Shown here piece by piece: positions 15,549 through 24,800 of a DNA stretch of 30,069 nt. The stretch comes from MA-ANB-1 sp040878225. Its GTDB lineage: Bacteria > Actinomycetota > Acidimicrobiia > Spongiisociales > ZC4RG35. Made by a program: the position numbers and the translations under genes. The notes below the pieces were generated by a model that was not told the DNA's origin, made no database searches, and saw nothing but the letters and a program-made list of their open reading frames with translations. The DNA lies in assembly GCA_040878225.1 (NCBI GenBank), contig JBBDMR010000048.1, positions 1-30,069 of the forward strand. Reading direction: 5' to 3'. Position 1 is the stretch's first letter. Each line of letters begins with the position of its first letter.

Positions 15549-17522
15549 ATGGGCGCTTTTGACGACCATATGGTCCGAGATAGCGATGGGCAGAAGTGGG
15601 GGATTCGAGTCGCACACCGGCTCAGTACTGTTAGGGCAGACTTCTCGCTCGCTGTAATCGAAGCAGGTTTGATAGCTGTCGCGTACGCGGCGGCGCTGGG
15701 GATCCGATCACTGGACCCGACTGAGACCGTTCCAGCCACGTGGTGGTCGCGGCTTGCCGTGGCGCTGCCATTGATCATGCTCGTCCACCTCGGGGCCAAC
15801 GTCATCTTCGGCAACTACGGCCATGTCTGGCGGTATGCGAGTATCGAAGAGGCGGTACGAGTCGTGGCTGCCGCCATGAGTGCCGGTGTGGTAATGATCG
15901 CCCTCGCCGGCCTCTACCAGCGCTTCCTCTCTCCCAGTACTCTCGTCCCGCTCTCCGTGCTGGTGATGGGAGCCTTCCTCAGCCTGGCCGGGATGGGTGG
16001 CCTCAGGTTTTGGTCGAGGCTGTTCAGCAAGCAGCGGATGAATGACCGGGACCGCGACCGCGACCGGCAGCGGGCGCTGGTGGTCGGAGTTGGCGCCGAC
16101 GCCGTCCGGGTCGCCCGCCATCGTTCAGAGTCGACGGCAAGTCTCCATATCGTTGGGTTTGTCGACACGTCGTCAGACCCTGACATGTCCAGGGCCCTGG
16201 CCGGCTTCCCGGTTCTCGGTGGCGTCGACGACGTGCCGAGGTTGGTATCGAAGCTTGACATCCAGCAGGTAGTGATTGCCAGCAACGACGCCGACGCGAT
16301 CGGACGGAAGCTGGTCGACCTCTGCATCGATGTCGAAGTGAGGCTGCGGATTCTCCCGGCTATCGACACGGTACTCGACGGACAGGCAGCCTCGCGCGAC
16401 ATCCGCGATCTCGAGCTCACCGACCTCTTGCCCCGGACGCCGGTGCGCACGGACCTGAGTGAGGTGGCCGCCTTCCTCAAGGACCGCAAGGTCCTGGTCA
16501 CAGGTGGTGGAGGCTCAATCGGATCGGAAATCGTCCAGCAGGCCCTCGGTTTCGATTGCGCACAAGTGATTGCGCTCGACAGCGACGAGACCCATCTTCA
16601 CGACGCCGCGGCATGGTGGACTGGAGCCGGCGATCGCGTCGTCACCGAGCTCGCCGACATCCGCGATCGACGACGGCTTGCAGTGATATTCGAGAAGTAC
16701 CAGCCCGATGTGGTATTCCACGCCGCTGCACACAAGCACGTCCCGATTCTCGAGAAGTGCCCCGAGGAGGCGATCAAAACCAACGTCGACGGGACCCTGA
16801 ACGTGATCGAGGAGGCAGACCGCTGCCAGTCGACGCAGAGTTTCGTCCTGATCTCGACCGATAAGGCTGTCGAGCCTGAGAGCGTCATGGGATCGTCGAA
16901 GCGCGTTGCCGAGATGCTCGTCCAGAGCAGGGCTGAGCTAGCGACTGATATGAAGTGGTCGGCGGTCCGTTTCGGGAACGTGCTCGGGAGTCGTGGTTCG
17001 GTTGTCCCGACCTTCAAGCGTCAGGTGCAAGCAGGCGGCCCGGTCACCGTGTCTCATCCCGATATCGAGCGCTATTTCATGACAGTTGCCGAAGCTGTGG
17101 AACTCGTGCTTCAGGCGGCCAGCATCTCTGACGGTGGCGAGGTCTTCGTGCTCGACATGGGAAGCCCGGTCCGGATTCTCGATCTCGCCCACCGCATGAT
17201 TCGGCTCGCCGGACTGGTTCCGTACGTCGACATCGATGTCGTAATAACCGGGTTGAGGCCGGGGGAGAGGCTCAGCGAGCAGCTCGCCGACGTGCCTCTG
17301 GTGCCGAGTCGTCACCCGCAGATCCTCATTGCCCGTCAGGGAGTCCCCAGCCGGGAGCACCTGAACGACACCATCGGGGTGATCAGGGCACTTGCCGACC
17401 AGGGCCACCCGAGGCTCGGAGAGCTCCTGGTTGCAATCGCCAACGATCTGTGGAGAGAGAACGACTTGAGCATTCTCGAATCCGGCGACGTGACCAGCCT
17501 TCACCCTGCAGAGCAACTCTAA
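15549..17522 (+). CDS. Membrane-anchored nucleotide-sugar 4,6-dehydratase (FlaA1/PglF/CapD-like)
   Basis: 657 residues. About four N-terminal transmembrane helices (roughly 25-145) are followed by a Rossmann-like domain (~150-290, including ALVVGVGADAVRVARH) and an SDR catalytic domain starting KVLVTGGGGSIGSE (VTGGGGSIG at 317-325). The catalytic pattern is Thr437...Met447-x3-Lys451 (STDKAVEPESVMGSSKR), the S/T-M-K triad of UDP-GlcNAc 4,6-dehydratases rather than the usual Tyr-Lys. Such enzymes start routes to bacillosamine, QuiNAc, FucNAc and similar sugars. The start ATG follows GGGAGG. The phosphosugar transferase gene follows 50 bases later, which fits supply of the first sugar of a lipid-linked glycan. 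Confidence 0.9.
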   Translation: MGAFDDHMVRDSDGQKWGIRVAHRLSTVRADFSLAVIEAGLIAVAYAAALGIRSLDPTETVPATWWSRLAVALPLIMLVHLGANVIFGNYGHVWRYASIEEAVRVVAAAMSAGVVMIALAGLYQRFLSPSTLVPLSVLVMGAFLSLAGMGGLRFWSRLFSKQRMNDRDRDRDRQRALVVGVGADAVRVARHRSESTASLHIVGFVDTSSDPDMSRALAGFPVLGGVDDVPRLVSKLDIQQVVIASNDADAIGRKLVDLCIDVEVRLRILPAIDTVLDGQAASRDIRDLELTDLLPRTPVRTDLSEVAAFLKDRKVLVTGGGGSIGSEIVQQALGFDCAQVIALDSDETHLHDAAAWWTGAGDRVVTELADIRDRRRLAVIFEKYQPDVVFHAAAHKHVPILEKCPEEAIKTNVDGTLNVIEEADRCQSTQSFVLISTDKAVEPESVMGSSKRVAEMLVQSRAELATDMKWSAVRFGNVLGSRGSVVPTFKRQVQAGGPVTVSHPDIERYFMTVAEAVELVLQAASISDGGEVFVLDMGSPVRILDLAHRMIRLAGLVPYVDIDVVITGLRPGERLSEQLADVPLVPSRHPQILIARQGVPSREHLNDTIGVIRALADQGHPRLGELLVAIANDLWRENDLSILESGDVTSLHPAEQL

Positions 17523-17572
17523 ACCAAGAACCCGGGCGCATCCTGAATAGGCTCGCGTCGTGATGGTGCTCG

Positions 17573-18583
17573 ATGCCCGATAACTCTGTTTACGCACTCC
17601 TGGCTCTCGCTGTGTCGGCTGCAGCGGTACTGCTGCTCGGATTGATTGCGGGCCGTATCGGCCTGGTCGACCGCCCTGACGCGGATTTGAAGGGTCATGC
17701 GAAGGAGACCCCCATCGTCGGAGGGATCGCAGTGTTCCTCGCCCTCCATATCGGGCTGATTGCAGCCGGTGAGTTCGATGTCTGGCTGCTCGCCCTGACG
17801 CTTGCGCTCTTATTGGTCGGCCTTTATGACGACGTGCGCCAGCTGTCGCCGATTGTCAGGTTGGCTGCTGGGGCCCTGGCCGGCGTGATGCTCGTGTTCT
17901 CGGTTGGTGCCGAAGTCGACCTGCTGGCCGCCGCTTTTGTCGTGGTACTACTCGTCGTAGCCATCAACGCGGTGAATCTGCTCGACGGCGCAGATGGGGT
18001 CGCCGGCTCGGCCGCCCTGGTCTCGGCAATCGGCCTGGTGTTCCTCAACCTCAACCGGGGTGGTGAAGCCTTTCCGCCGCTCCTCTTGGTCGGGGCCCTC
18101 GCCGGGTTCCTGATATTCAACTGGCCGCCGGCGAAGGCGTTCCTCGGTGACGGTGGTGCCTATGTGGTTGCCGCTGGCCTTACCTACTTCGTGTTGACAT
18201 CGACCGGGTCTCCGATCGACGCCGGGGGTGACTGGATGCCGGAGGTGATCGTGGGTGTTGCGCTGCTCGGCGTGTTCATCGTCGATCTCGCGGTGACCCT
18301 GCTCCGGCGCACGGTGGCACGCCAGCCACTTTTTGGGGGAGACCGCTCACATGTTTACGACCAGCTTGCCGACCGGGGATGGACGCCGGCATGGGTGGCC
18401 AACTCGGTGGCGAGTGCCCAGATCGGCGTTGTCGGCCTCGTGCTATTGCTCGACCTCGTCTTCTCGCCATGGGTGGCTGCGATTGCAGCCATCTTCCTCC
18501 TCCATGCAATGGTGACGATGCTCTGCGCGATGGGATTCGCCTATCAGTATCAGCCGTGGGAGTCGGTGGCCCGGGAAGTCTGA
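17573..18583 (+). CDS. Polyprenyl-phosphate N-acetylhexosamine-1-phosphate transferase (WecA/TagO/MraY family)
   Basis: 336-residue integral membrane enzyme with about ten hydrophobic helices. It transfers a HexNAc-1-phosphate from a UDP-sugar onto undecaprenyl phosphate, the initiating step of glycan assembly. Family motifs are present: GLYDDVRQLSP with Asp86-Asp87, NAVNLLDGADG (132-142), AFLGDGGAY and the C-terminal GGDRSHVYDQL loop containing the conserved His. The start at ATG 17573 gives a normal first helix. It is in the same orientation as the dehydratase, which probably supplies its donor. It converges with a glycosyltransferase gene 6 bases away. Confidence 0.9.
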   Translation: MPDNSVYALLALAVSAAAVLLLGLIAGRIGLVDRPDADLKGHAKETPIVGGIAVFLALHIGLIAAGEFDVWLLALTLALLLVGLYDDVRQLSPIVRLAAGALAGVMLVFSVGAEVDLLAAAFVVVLLVVAINAVNLLDGADGVAGSAALVSAIGLVFLNLNRGGEAFPPLLLVGALAGFLIFNWPPAKAFLGDGGAYVVAAGLTYFVLTSTGSPIDAGGDWMPEVIVGVALLGVFIVDLAVTLLRRTVARQPLFGGDRSHVYDQLADRGWTPAWVANSVASAQIGVVGLVLLLDLVFSPWVAAIAAIFLLHAMVTMLCAMGFAYQYQPWESVAREV

Positions 18584-18589
18584 GCCCGC

Positions 18590-19696
18590 CTAAACCTCCG
18601 GGTTGGCCAGGACGTCGTCGTATATGCCCTCAACGGTCCGGATCATTGCCTCGAGCCCATGCTTCGCCAACGCATCGACTCGCGCCCTCTCGCCGAGTCT
18701 TGACCGGAGCTCGCCGTCATTTGCCAGATCACGGAGTGAGTCGGCCAGGGCAGCGGAATCGGCCGCAGGGACCAGGAGGCCGTTCACACCGGAATCGATC
18801 ACCGACGGCACTCCACCCACTGCCGTTGCCACCACCGGCTTGCCCAGGCTCATCGCCTCGAGAATCGCAAGCGGGAGGCCCTCGTGGTCGGAGGGGTTGG
18901 CCATCACGTCGCTCGCGGCCACAAACGAGAGAGCGTCTTCCCTGCGGCCGAGGGCCCGAAACACATCGTCGACACCGGCTTGAGTGGCCTCGGCCTGAAT
19001 CCTTGCCAGGTCGCCGTCGTATTTCTCCCCGCCGATCGAAACCACGACGAAATCCTGCAACAACGCCTTGAGCTTTGCCGTCGCCGAAATGAGATTGGAG
19101 TGGCCTTTGTGGGGACGGATGTTCCCGACGTGGATGATCATCAGCGTCGTGTCGGAGATGCCGAGCTCGTCACGGGCGGCACGCCGATCCTGGTCGGTGA
19201 CTGCCACCGAGACGCCGTTGGGGACCACGATCGGGTCGGGCCCGGGGTATCCGGCGACCGATTCGGCCACCGCGCCCGACACTGCAATCAGCCGCTTGTT
19301 CCGGCCGTAGGTAAGCCGGTTGAGGAGCCGGGTGGGCTGGCGGTAGGAGGAAACCACATTGTGCTCCGTGTAGATCACCGGGGCATGGGAGGCGAGTCGG
19401 GCGAGGATTCCGGTGCTGGGCAGGTGGGCATGTACCAGGTCGGGCCGGGTTTTTTTCAGATAGGCGCGAAGCTGGCGCCAGGTCTTGATCCCTATCCGGC
19501 CGTTGCCGATCTGATCGACCTGGACCCCGGCTGCGGTGATCTCGGGGACCAGCTGGTCCTTCCAGGGGAGGAGATAGGCCACCTGGTAGTCGTAGCGGTC
19601 ACGGTCCCAGAAGGCCACGGCCTCGGAGATCAGGCGCTCAGCGCCGCCGATCCCGAGGCCCTTGATCAGTACGACGACTTTTGCTCTCGCGGTCAC
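18590..19696 (-). CDS. Glycosyltransferase family 4 (GT-B)
   Basis: 368 residues. Acceptor-domain loop LIKGLGIGGAERLI, donor-domain start HVGNIRPHKGHSNLI and the EX7E block EGLPLAILEAMSLGKPVVA make this a typical retaining family 4 enzyme, predicted to extend the lipid-linked glycan in the cytoplasm. It starts at GTG 19694-19696 directly after the TAG stop of the epimerase gene (no intervening base), so it depends on the upstream gene for translation or transcription. The specific sugar is unknown. Confidence 0.88.
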   Translation of the reverse strand: MTARAKVVVLIKGLGIGGAERLISEAVAFWDRDRYDYQVAYLLPWKDQLVPEITAAGVQVDQIGNGRIGIKTWRQLRAYLKKTRPDLVHAHLPSTGILARLASHAPVIYTEHNVVSSYRQPTRLLNRLTYGRNKRLIAVSGAVAESVAGYPGPDPIVVPNGVSVAVTDQDRRAARDELGISDTTLMIIHVGNIRPHKGHSNLISATAKLKALLQDFVVVSIGGEKYDGDLARIQAEATQAGVDDVFRALGRREDALSFVAASDVMANPSDHEGLPLAILEAMSLGKPVVATAVGGVPSVIDSGVNGLLVPAADSAALADSLRDLANDGELRSRLGERARVDALAKHGLEAMIRTVEGIYDDVLANPEV

Positions 19697-20578
19697 CTAC
19701 CGCTCGGCCGTCTGGTCCATCAACCGACCCATGCCGTCTTCGAACGAGACCTGAGGCGCCCAGCCGAGCAGGCGGTTGGCCTTCTCCGAAGACACCACAG
19801 CCGGTGCTACGTCCCCGGGCCTCGCCTCGGTGAACTGGATCTCGGTCGGATAGCGGGCCACGACCACTTCGGCGAGCTGCTTGATCGAGACCGGCTCGGG
19901 GGCGACGATATTCATCACCTCTCCCCGCAACTCCGAACGGCAGGCGAGGGCAAACGCCTCGGCGATGTCGTCGGAGTGGGTGAACTGGCGGAACTGTGAT
20001 CCGTCGCCCTGGATGGAGATCGGATCCTGGTTCCGGGCCTTGTCGATGAAGAGCCGGAAGACCGAGTTCGACCGCAATCCGGGTCCATAGGCTGTACCCA
20101 ACCTGAGGGCGACGGTGGGGACATCACTCAGATGATCGGCGGCGAGCAGGATCCTTTCCCCGGCGAGTTTGGTGATGTTGTACGGGTGGTCGGGCTCACA
20201 GGGGTGCTCTTCTGTGATCACATCCGCCACCGGCTTGCCGTATACCTCCCAGGTGGAGGCGTAAACGACCCGGGCCCCAGCCCGTTTTGCCGCTTCGGCG
20301 ATGTGGGCCGATCCCACCACGTTCACCGAGCTCGCCAGAGCCGGTTGCTCGCCGGCCAGATAAACGTCGCCGATCGCGCCGATGTGGACGATCGCATCGT
20401 GACCATCGACCGCGTCGTTTACCGAGGCAGGGTCGAGCAAATCGCCCAGGACGGGTTGCGCTCCGTCGATCGCATGGTCGGTTTTGTCAAATGTTGTGAC
20501 GGCGAATCCCTGGCCCAAGAAGTGCCGAACAACGTTCGCCCCCAGGAACCCAGCTGCGCCTGTAACCAGAATCTTCAT
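19697..20578 (-). CDS. NAD-dependent nucleotide-sugar epimerase/dehydratase (extended SDR)
   Basis: 293 residues. TGAAGFLG at 6-13 binds NAD(P). The active site shows YASTW (Ser108/Thr109) and Tyr133-x3-Lys137 (HPYNITKLAGERI). It is similar to UDP-glucose 4-epimerases, acting on a UDP- or dTDP-sugar in the cytoplasm. ATG 20576-20578 is the start, supported by GGAGGGGG five bases upstream and by MKILVTGAAG being the natural N-terminus; the frame stays open for another 60 codons upstream without recognisable sequence. It forms a two-gene unit with the glycosyltransferase that follows. Exact substrate unknown. Confidence 0.88.
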   Translation of the reverse strand: MKILVTGAAGFLGANVVRHFLGQGFAVTTFDKTDHAIDGAQPVLGDLLDPASVNDAVDGHDAIVHIGAIGDVYLAGEQPALASSVNVVGSAHIAEAAKRAGARVVYASTWEVYGKPVADVITEEHPCEPDHPYNITKLAGERILLAADHLSDVPTVALRLGTAYGPGLRSNSVFRLFIDKARNQDPISIQGDGSQFRQFTHSDDIAEAFALACRSELRGEVMNIVAPEPVSIKQLAEVVVARYPTEIQFTEARPGDVAPAVVSSEKANRLLGWAPQVSFEDGMGRLMDQTAER

Positions 20579-20603
20579 AGACCCCCTCCATGGATAGGCC
20601 ATC

Positions 20604-20632
20604 AGGTTATCAGCTGCTCCGACCGAACTGAA
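20604..20632 (-). promoter_or_regulatory. Candidate promoter for the epimerase-glycosyltransferase unit
   Basis: On the minus strand TTCAGT (20627-20632) and TAACCT (20604-20609) are separated by 17 bases, about 25 bases upstream of the epimerase ATG. The match to consensus is only moderate. Confidence 0.3.
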
Positions 20633-20673
20633 CCCCAAATCTTCTCGATAACGTCGACGGAATCCGGCTGCGG

Positions 20674-20679
20674 TACAAT
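20674..20679 (+). promoter_or_regulatory. -10 box (TACAAT) for a leaderless transcript
   Basis: TACAAT ends 6 bases before the ATG of the 76-residue gene, so the transcript would begin at or next to the start codon. There is no Shine-Dalgarno sequence in the gap, consistent with leaderless initiation, which is common in actinobacteria. The -35 region (around 20651-20656) is poor. Confidence 0.6.
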
Positions 20680-20685
20680 CCGTCG

Positions 20686-20916
20686 ATGTCAGACAAAGAC
20701 TTCGAGATCCTGGGAAGAAAGCTGTCCGAAGCTGCCGCAAGCGGCGACGAGGAGGCACAGGCGCTGCTCGATCGACTGAGGAAGTTCGAAGGAGATCCCG
20801 AAGACACCGAGACCGACTGGCTCACCGAGGCCGCGATCCGCTGGGAGAGCGAGCACCCCGAACTGGCAGAGATCGCAGTGCGTGTCGTCAACACTCTGAC
20901 TTCCGGCGGCATCTGA
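20686..20916 (+). CDS. Small DUF4404-like protein
   Basis: 76 residues, acidic, mostly helical. The C-terminal part (WESEHPELAEIAVRVVNTLT and following GGI) resembles the end of DUF4404 proteins, in which an aromatic-x-x-x-HP-x-L segment precedes an amphipathic helix ending in Gly-Ile. Function of that family is unknown to me. It is expressed alone, with a leaderless promoter upstream and a terminator hairpin 29 bases downstream, and is divergent from the epimerase. It marks the end of the glycan locus. Confidence 0.7.
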   Translation: MSDKDFEILGRKLSEAAASGDEEAQALLDRLRKFEGDPEDTETDWLTEAAIRWESEHPELAEIAVRVVNTLTSGGI

Positions 20917-20944
20917 CACCCGAGCGGGCATCTGACACCGACGC

Positions 20945-20980
20945 GTGAAAGGGAGGCCGAAGCCCCCCTCTCACTTTTCT
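20945..20980 (+). terminator. Rho-independent terminator
   Basis: A 13-bp stem with two mismatches (GTGAAAGGGAGGC at 20945-20957 with GCCCCCCTCTCAC at 20962-20974) and a small CGAA loop is followed by TTTTCT. It terminates the 76-residue gene and lies 7 bases from the stop of the convergent membrane-protein gene. Confidence 0.75.
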
Positions 20981-20987
20981 CCCGCAG

Positions 20988-21407
20988 CTATCTGGTGGAT
21001 CGCTCGGGTTCGGCCAGCTGGCTGACGTCACGCATCCCCAACCCGATCAGAATGAAGAGAACACCCATCCCTGCTGCCATCACCGACACTCCAAAGGCGA
21101 GCACCGAGGTGAACAGGGACGCCTGGAGGAAGGCGGAGTTCATCGCCGTCTGACGGAGCGGGTCCTCCCGGTCCAGTTCGGCGTACGTCTTTCCATCGGT
21201 GATTTCGAGGGTGTGCTCGTCGATGATTTTCGCCTGGCAGTAGGCGGTGAACGGCCCGACGACGGTGCGCCCGTGGAGACATCCGTCCTCGGCGACGGTG
21301 ATGTTCTGGGCGCGCAAGGTGTCACTTACGACAAACCATGTTGTCCCGGCTGCCAAGATCAGCAGGACTCCGAAGACGATGGCAGCAATGGAAGCGGTTT
21401 TCCGCAT
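20988..21407 (-). CDS. Two-helix membrane protein (actinobacterial family often labelled LigA-like)
   Basis: 139 residues. Helices are near residues 7-27 (ASIAAIVFGVLLILAAGTTW) and 98-124; between them lies an extracytoplasmic segment with two Cys (EDGCLHGRTV and FTAYCQAKI, probably a disulfide) and the blocks GKTYAELDREDP and FLQASLFTSVLAFGVSVM. Proteins like this are common in actinobacteria and are often mislabelled 'aromatic ring-opening dioxygenase LigA'; nothing here supports enzymatic activity. The start ATG is preceded by GAAGGAAA on the minus strand. Function unknown. Confidence 0.75.
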   Translation of the reverse strand: MRKTASIAAIVFGVLLILAAGTTWFVVSDTLRAQNITVAEDGCLHGRTVVGPFTAYCQAKIIDEHTLEITDGKTYAELDREDPLRQTAMNSAFLQASLFTSVLAFGVSVMAAGMGVLFILIGLGMRDVSQLAEPERSTR

Positions 21408-21822
21408 GGGGGTTTCCTTCTGTTGGTATGGCTTAACCTACCAAATCCGAGCACCCGACCGCGAGTGCCGAAAGTCCCCGGAGCAGGGGACTTAGGTTTA
21501 TTGCTCGGTTTGCTTTGGCGGAGGTTGACGATATCGGCGTCAACCTTTGCGCGAGCACATCGCCTGTGGTGGTGGAAGGGTCGATGACGAGGCGGACCCA
21601 GAGGATGGCGCCAGGTACGTGGGCAAATCGAACCAGGACCAAACGGTGCCCGCGATCAAACACCGCCCCTCATAGTCGCGCTCAACTTGTAGCCCCTCTC
21701 TCGGAAGTAGCTTTTCTGGGATGGAGTCATGCGCAGCTAACTGCTTTGCAACGTACAAAGGGACCATGCCAGAACTAGGGACCCTTGACCTCTTTTTCAC
21801 ATACTAAGTACCCTTTCTCACA
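21408..21822. other. Gene-poor region with several inverted and direct repeats
   Basis: About 415 bases, AT-richer than the flanks, without a gene I can support. It contains a perfect 8-bp hairpin AAGTCCCC/GGGGACTT with a 6-base loop (21472-21493), a 9-bp inverted repeat AGGTTGACG/CGTCAACCT with a 7-base loop (21522-21546), and two GGGACC copies 18 bases apart (21760-21765, 21778-21783). TTGACC at 21785-21790 could be a -35, but no -10 sits at the right distance. This is probably the regulatory region of the molybdoenzyme operon plus the promoter of the divergent membrane-protein gene. Confidence 0.5.
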
Positions 21823-21836
21823 AACGAACGTTCGTT
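21823..21836. promoter_or_regulatory. Perfect 14-bp palindrome, candidate TetR-type operator
   Basis: AACGAACGTTCGTT is a perfect palindrome touching the -10 candidate TACTAT (21836-21841). Size and sequence style resemble operators of TetR/AcrR repressors. No regulator gene is in the window, so the protein that binds is unknown. Confidence 0.6.
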
Positions 21837-21841
21837 ACTAT
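21836..21841 (+). promoter_or_regulatory. Candidate -10 (TACTAT) of the molybdoenzyme operon
   Basis: TACTAT overlaps the end of the palindrome and ends 7 bases before ATG 21849, so transcription would start close to that ATG. No good -35 is visible; the palindrome occupies much of the spacer, as expected for repression by steric block. Confidence 0.45.
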
Positions 21842-21848
21842 TAAAAAC

Positions 21849-21878
21849 ATGACGATATCTGAGTGGGGGCCTAGTTGA
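21849..21878 (+). CDS. Possible nine-codon leader ORF (MTISEWGPS)
   Basis: ATG 21849 opens nine codons whose stop TGA (21876-21878) overlaps the TTG start of the catalytic subunit (21875-21877). If the TACTAT box at 21836 is used, this ORF would be translated leaderless and its termination would place ribosomes on the TTG. The RBS-like GTGGGGG of the main gene lies inside it. It may simply be chance. Confidence 0.35.
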   Translation: MTISEWGPS

Positions 21879-24800
21879 GCGAGGTCACACGTCGTCATTT
21901 CATCAAAGTGGCCGGTGGTGCCGGGCTGGCTGCCTTCTCGGGAGTGATGGGCCTCGATCTCCTCGCTCTCGAGGCCTACCCGGGCGTCGAGAATCCGCTT
22001 CTCACGTATCCCAACCGCGGCTGGGAGCAGATCTACCGGGACCAGTACGCCTACGACACCAGCTTCACCGTCATCTGTGCGCCCAACGACACCCACATGT
22101 GCCGGTTGCGTGCCTTCGCCCGAAACGGCGTCGTGACGCGCTTGGAACAGAACTATGACGGAGCCAACTACGGCGACCCGCAAGGGAACACATCGACAGC
22201 ACACTGGAATCCACGCGGTTGCCTGAAGGGCTACACGCTGCATCGCCGGGTATACGGGCCGTATCGCTTACGAGCCCCCATGGTCAGGGCCGGATGGAAG
22301 GAATGGGCCGACGACGGGTTCCCGTCACTCTCCGACGACCCCGAGCTGAGAACTCGCTATCGATTCGACAGCCGCGGCACCGACACGTTCGTAAGGCTCA
22401 CCTGGGATGAAGTGGACGAATATGCGGCGCGCGGTCTCGAGGCGATTGCCCGGACGTACTCGGGTGAGGAGGGCCACCGTCGGCTGATAGACGAAGATGG
22501 CTACGAGCCTGAGATGCTCGAATTCTGGGAGGAGTCGGGGGTGCGAACGATGAAATTCGGCTCCTCGCTCCCGGTTCACGGCGTGGCCGGCAAGTTTGGC
22601 CTGTTCCGGTTCGCCAACATGCTGGCCTTGCTCGACGCAGGTGTCCGGGGTGTAGGCCCGGAGGAAGCAGTCGGTGCGAGGGACTGGTCGGAGTACACCT
22701 GGCGCGGGGACCAGGCGCCAGGATTCCCGTTCGTTCACGGTCTTCAGTCGACCGAGGTCGACTTCAACGATCTCCGCAACAGCCGGCTGCTCATCCAGGT
22801 GGGAAAGAACCTCGTGGAGAACAAGATGCCGGAGAGCCACTGGTTCCACGAGATCATGGAGCGTGGCGGCAAGATCGTCTCCATTGTGCCCGAGTACGGG
22901 CCCCAGTCGTCAAAGTCCGACTATTGGATCCCGGTCAGGGCAGGCCTGTCCGACACCGCCATCTTCCTCTACCTGGCGAAAGAGCTCATCGACGGCGACC
23001 GGTATGACGTCGACTTCGCCAAGCGGTTCACCGACCTCCCGCTCCTGATCAGGCTGGACACATTGACCCGGCTGCGTGCCGACGAGGTCTTCGCCGGGCA
23101 CCAGCCGTTGCTCGACCCGGAAGGTCCGAGCTTCACCCTCCACGGCATGACCGCCGAGCAATACGATGTGATCGGCGACCGCGTGGTAAGAGACACCAGC
23201 GGTCAGCTGCGAGCGATGCACCGGGAGCACGTCGGCGACCGGATGTCAGAGGCCGGCATCGACCCCGAGGTCGACTGGCGCGGCACCGTGGTTCTAGCAG
23301 ACGGCACTGAGGTCGAGGCCGCTACTGCGCTGAACCTGTATCGGGAGCACCTGGCTGACTACGACCTCGACACGGTTGCTGACATCACCGGGTCACCGCC
23401 GGATCTTCTCCGACGGCTCCTCGAGGACGTAGCCACGATTCGCCCGATGTCGATCCAGGTCGGTGAGGGGGTCAACCATTACTTCCACGCCACTTTGCAC
23501 AACCGGGCCACCTATCTCGTCGCCATGCTCACCGGCCAGATCGGCATCCCGGGAGCCGGGGTGAGCACCTGGGCGGGCAACTACAAAGGCGGTATCTTCC
23601 ACGCCGCACCCTGGTTCGGCCCCGGCGTCGGCGGCTACGTCAACGAAGACCCCTTCCGGCCGCTCATGTCCGAGCACGACGCCTACGACTTCGACAACAT
23701 CCACCACTATATCCACGGGGAGGAGACGTCGTATTGGGGGTACGGCGACCGGCCACTCGTGGTCGACACACCGTCCGACGGCCGCAAGGTGTTCACCGGA
23801 CGCACCCACATGCCCACGCCCACCAAGGTGCTCTGGTACAACAACGCCAACCTGATCAACCAGGCCAAATGGGCTTACCACCTGATCAAGCACACCAATC
23901 CGAAGGTCGACATGATTGTCGACCAGCAGATCGAATGGACCGGATCCGCCGAGTTCGCCGATCTGATCCTCCCCGCCAACAGCTGGCTCGAGTTCGAGAC
24001 TCTCGAGATGGGCGGGTCATGTTCCAACCCGTTCCTCCAGCTCTGGAAGGGCGGCATAAACCCCCTCTACGACAGTCGCGACGATGTGGCCATTTTTGCT
24101 GGCGTAGCCAGAGCGCTGACCCGGCTCACCGGCGAGGACCGGTTCGCCGCTCACTTCAAGTTCGCCAGCGAGGGCCGGCCAGAGGTCTACCTGGACCGGG
24201 TCCTGAAGGCGTCGTTCACCACCGAGGGCTACACCGTCGACGACATAATGAACGGTCGCTACGGAGAGCCGGGCGGGGCCCTAATGCAGTACCGCACATA
24301 TCCCCGCATCCCTTTCTGGGAGCAGATCGCGGACAGCCTCCCCTTCTATACCGACACCGGCCGCCTCAATGCCTACTGCGACATCCCCGAGGCGATCGAC
24401 TTCGGCGAGAACTTGATCGTGCACCGCGAGGCCGTGGAGGCGACCCCGTATGCCCCCAACGTGATCGTCTCCACGAGCCCCTGGATCCGGCCCAACGACT
24501 ATGGGATCGACATCGGGGACATCGACCCCGACCGTCGCCAGGTGCGCAACATCAAGATGTCCTGGTCAGAGGTGCGTCGCACCACCAACCCCCTCTTCGA
24601 CCAGGGCTTCAGATACCTGTGCCTGACACCCAAATCCCGGCATTCGGTCCACTCCTCGTGGGCGGTGACCGACTGGCACTGGATCTGGAATTCGAACTTC
24701 GGCGACCCGCAGCGCACCGAGAAGCGGATGCCAGGAGTGGGGGATGCGCAGATCCACATCAGCCCGGTCGACGCTCGCAGCCTGGGCTTGGAGAACGGCG

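Noticed and set aside
18884..19999. Long plus-strand open frame (371 codons) over the glycosyltransferase and epimerase genes
   Set aside because: It crosses two well-supported minus-strand genes in antisense and has composition typical of a GC-rich shadow frame.
21472..21493. AAGTCCCC/GGGGACTT inverted repeat as a DosR/DevR box
   Set aside because: DosR boxes read GGGAC...GTCCC pointing inward; here the half-sites are reversed and separated by 6 bases, so it is more likely a hairpin.
21540..21800. 86-codon minus-strand open frame in the gene-poor region
   Set aside because: No recognisable domain or convincing start signal, and the region is rich in repeats expected of regulatory DNA.
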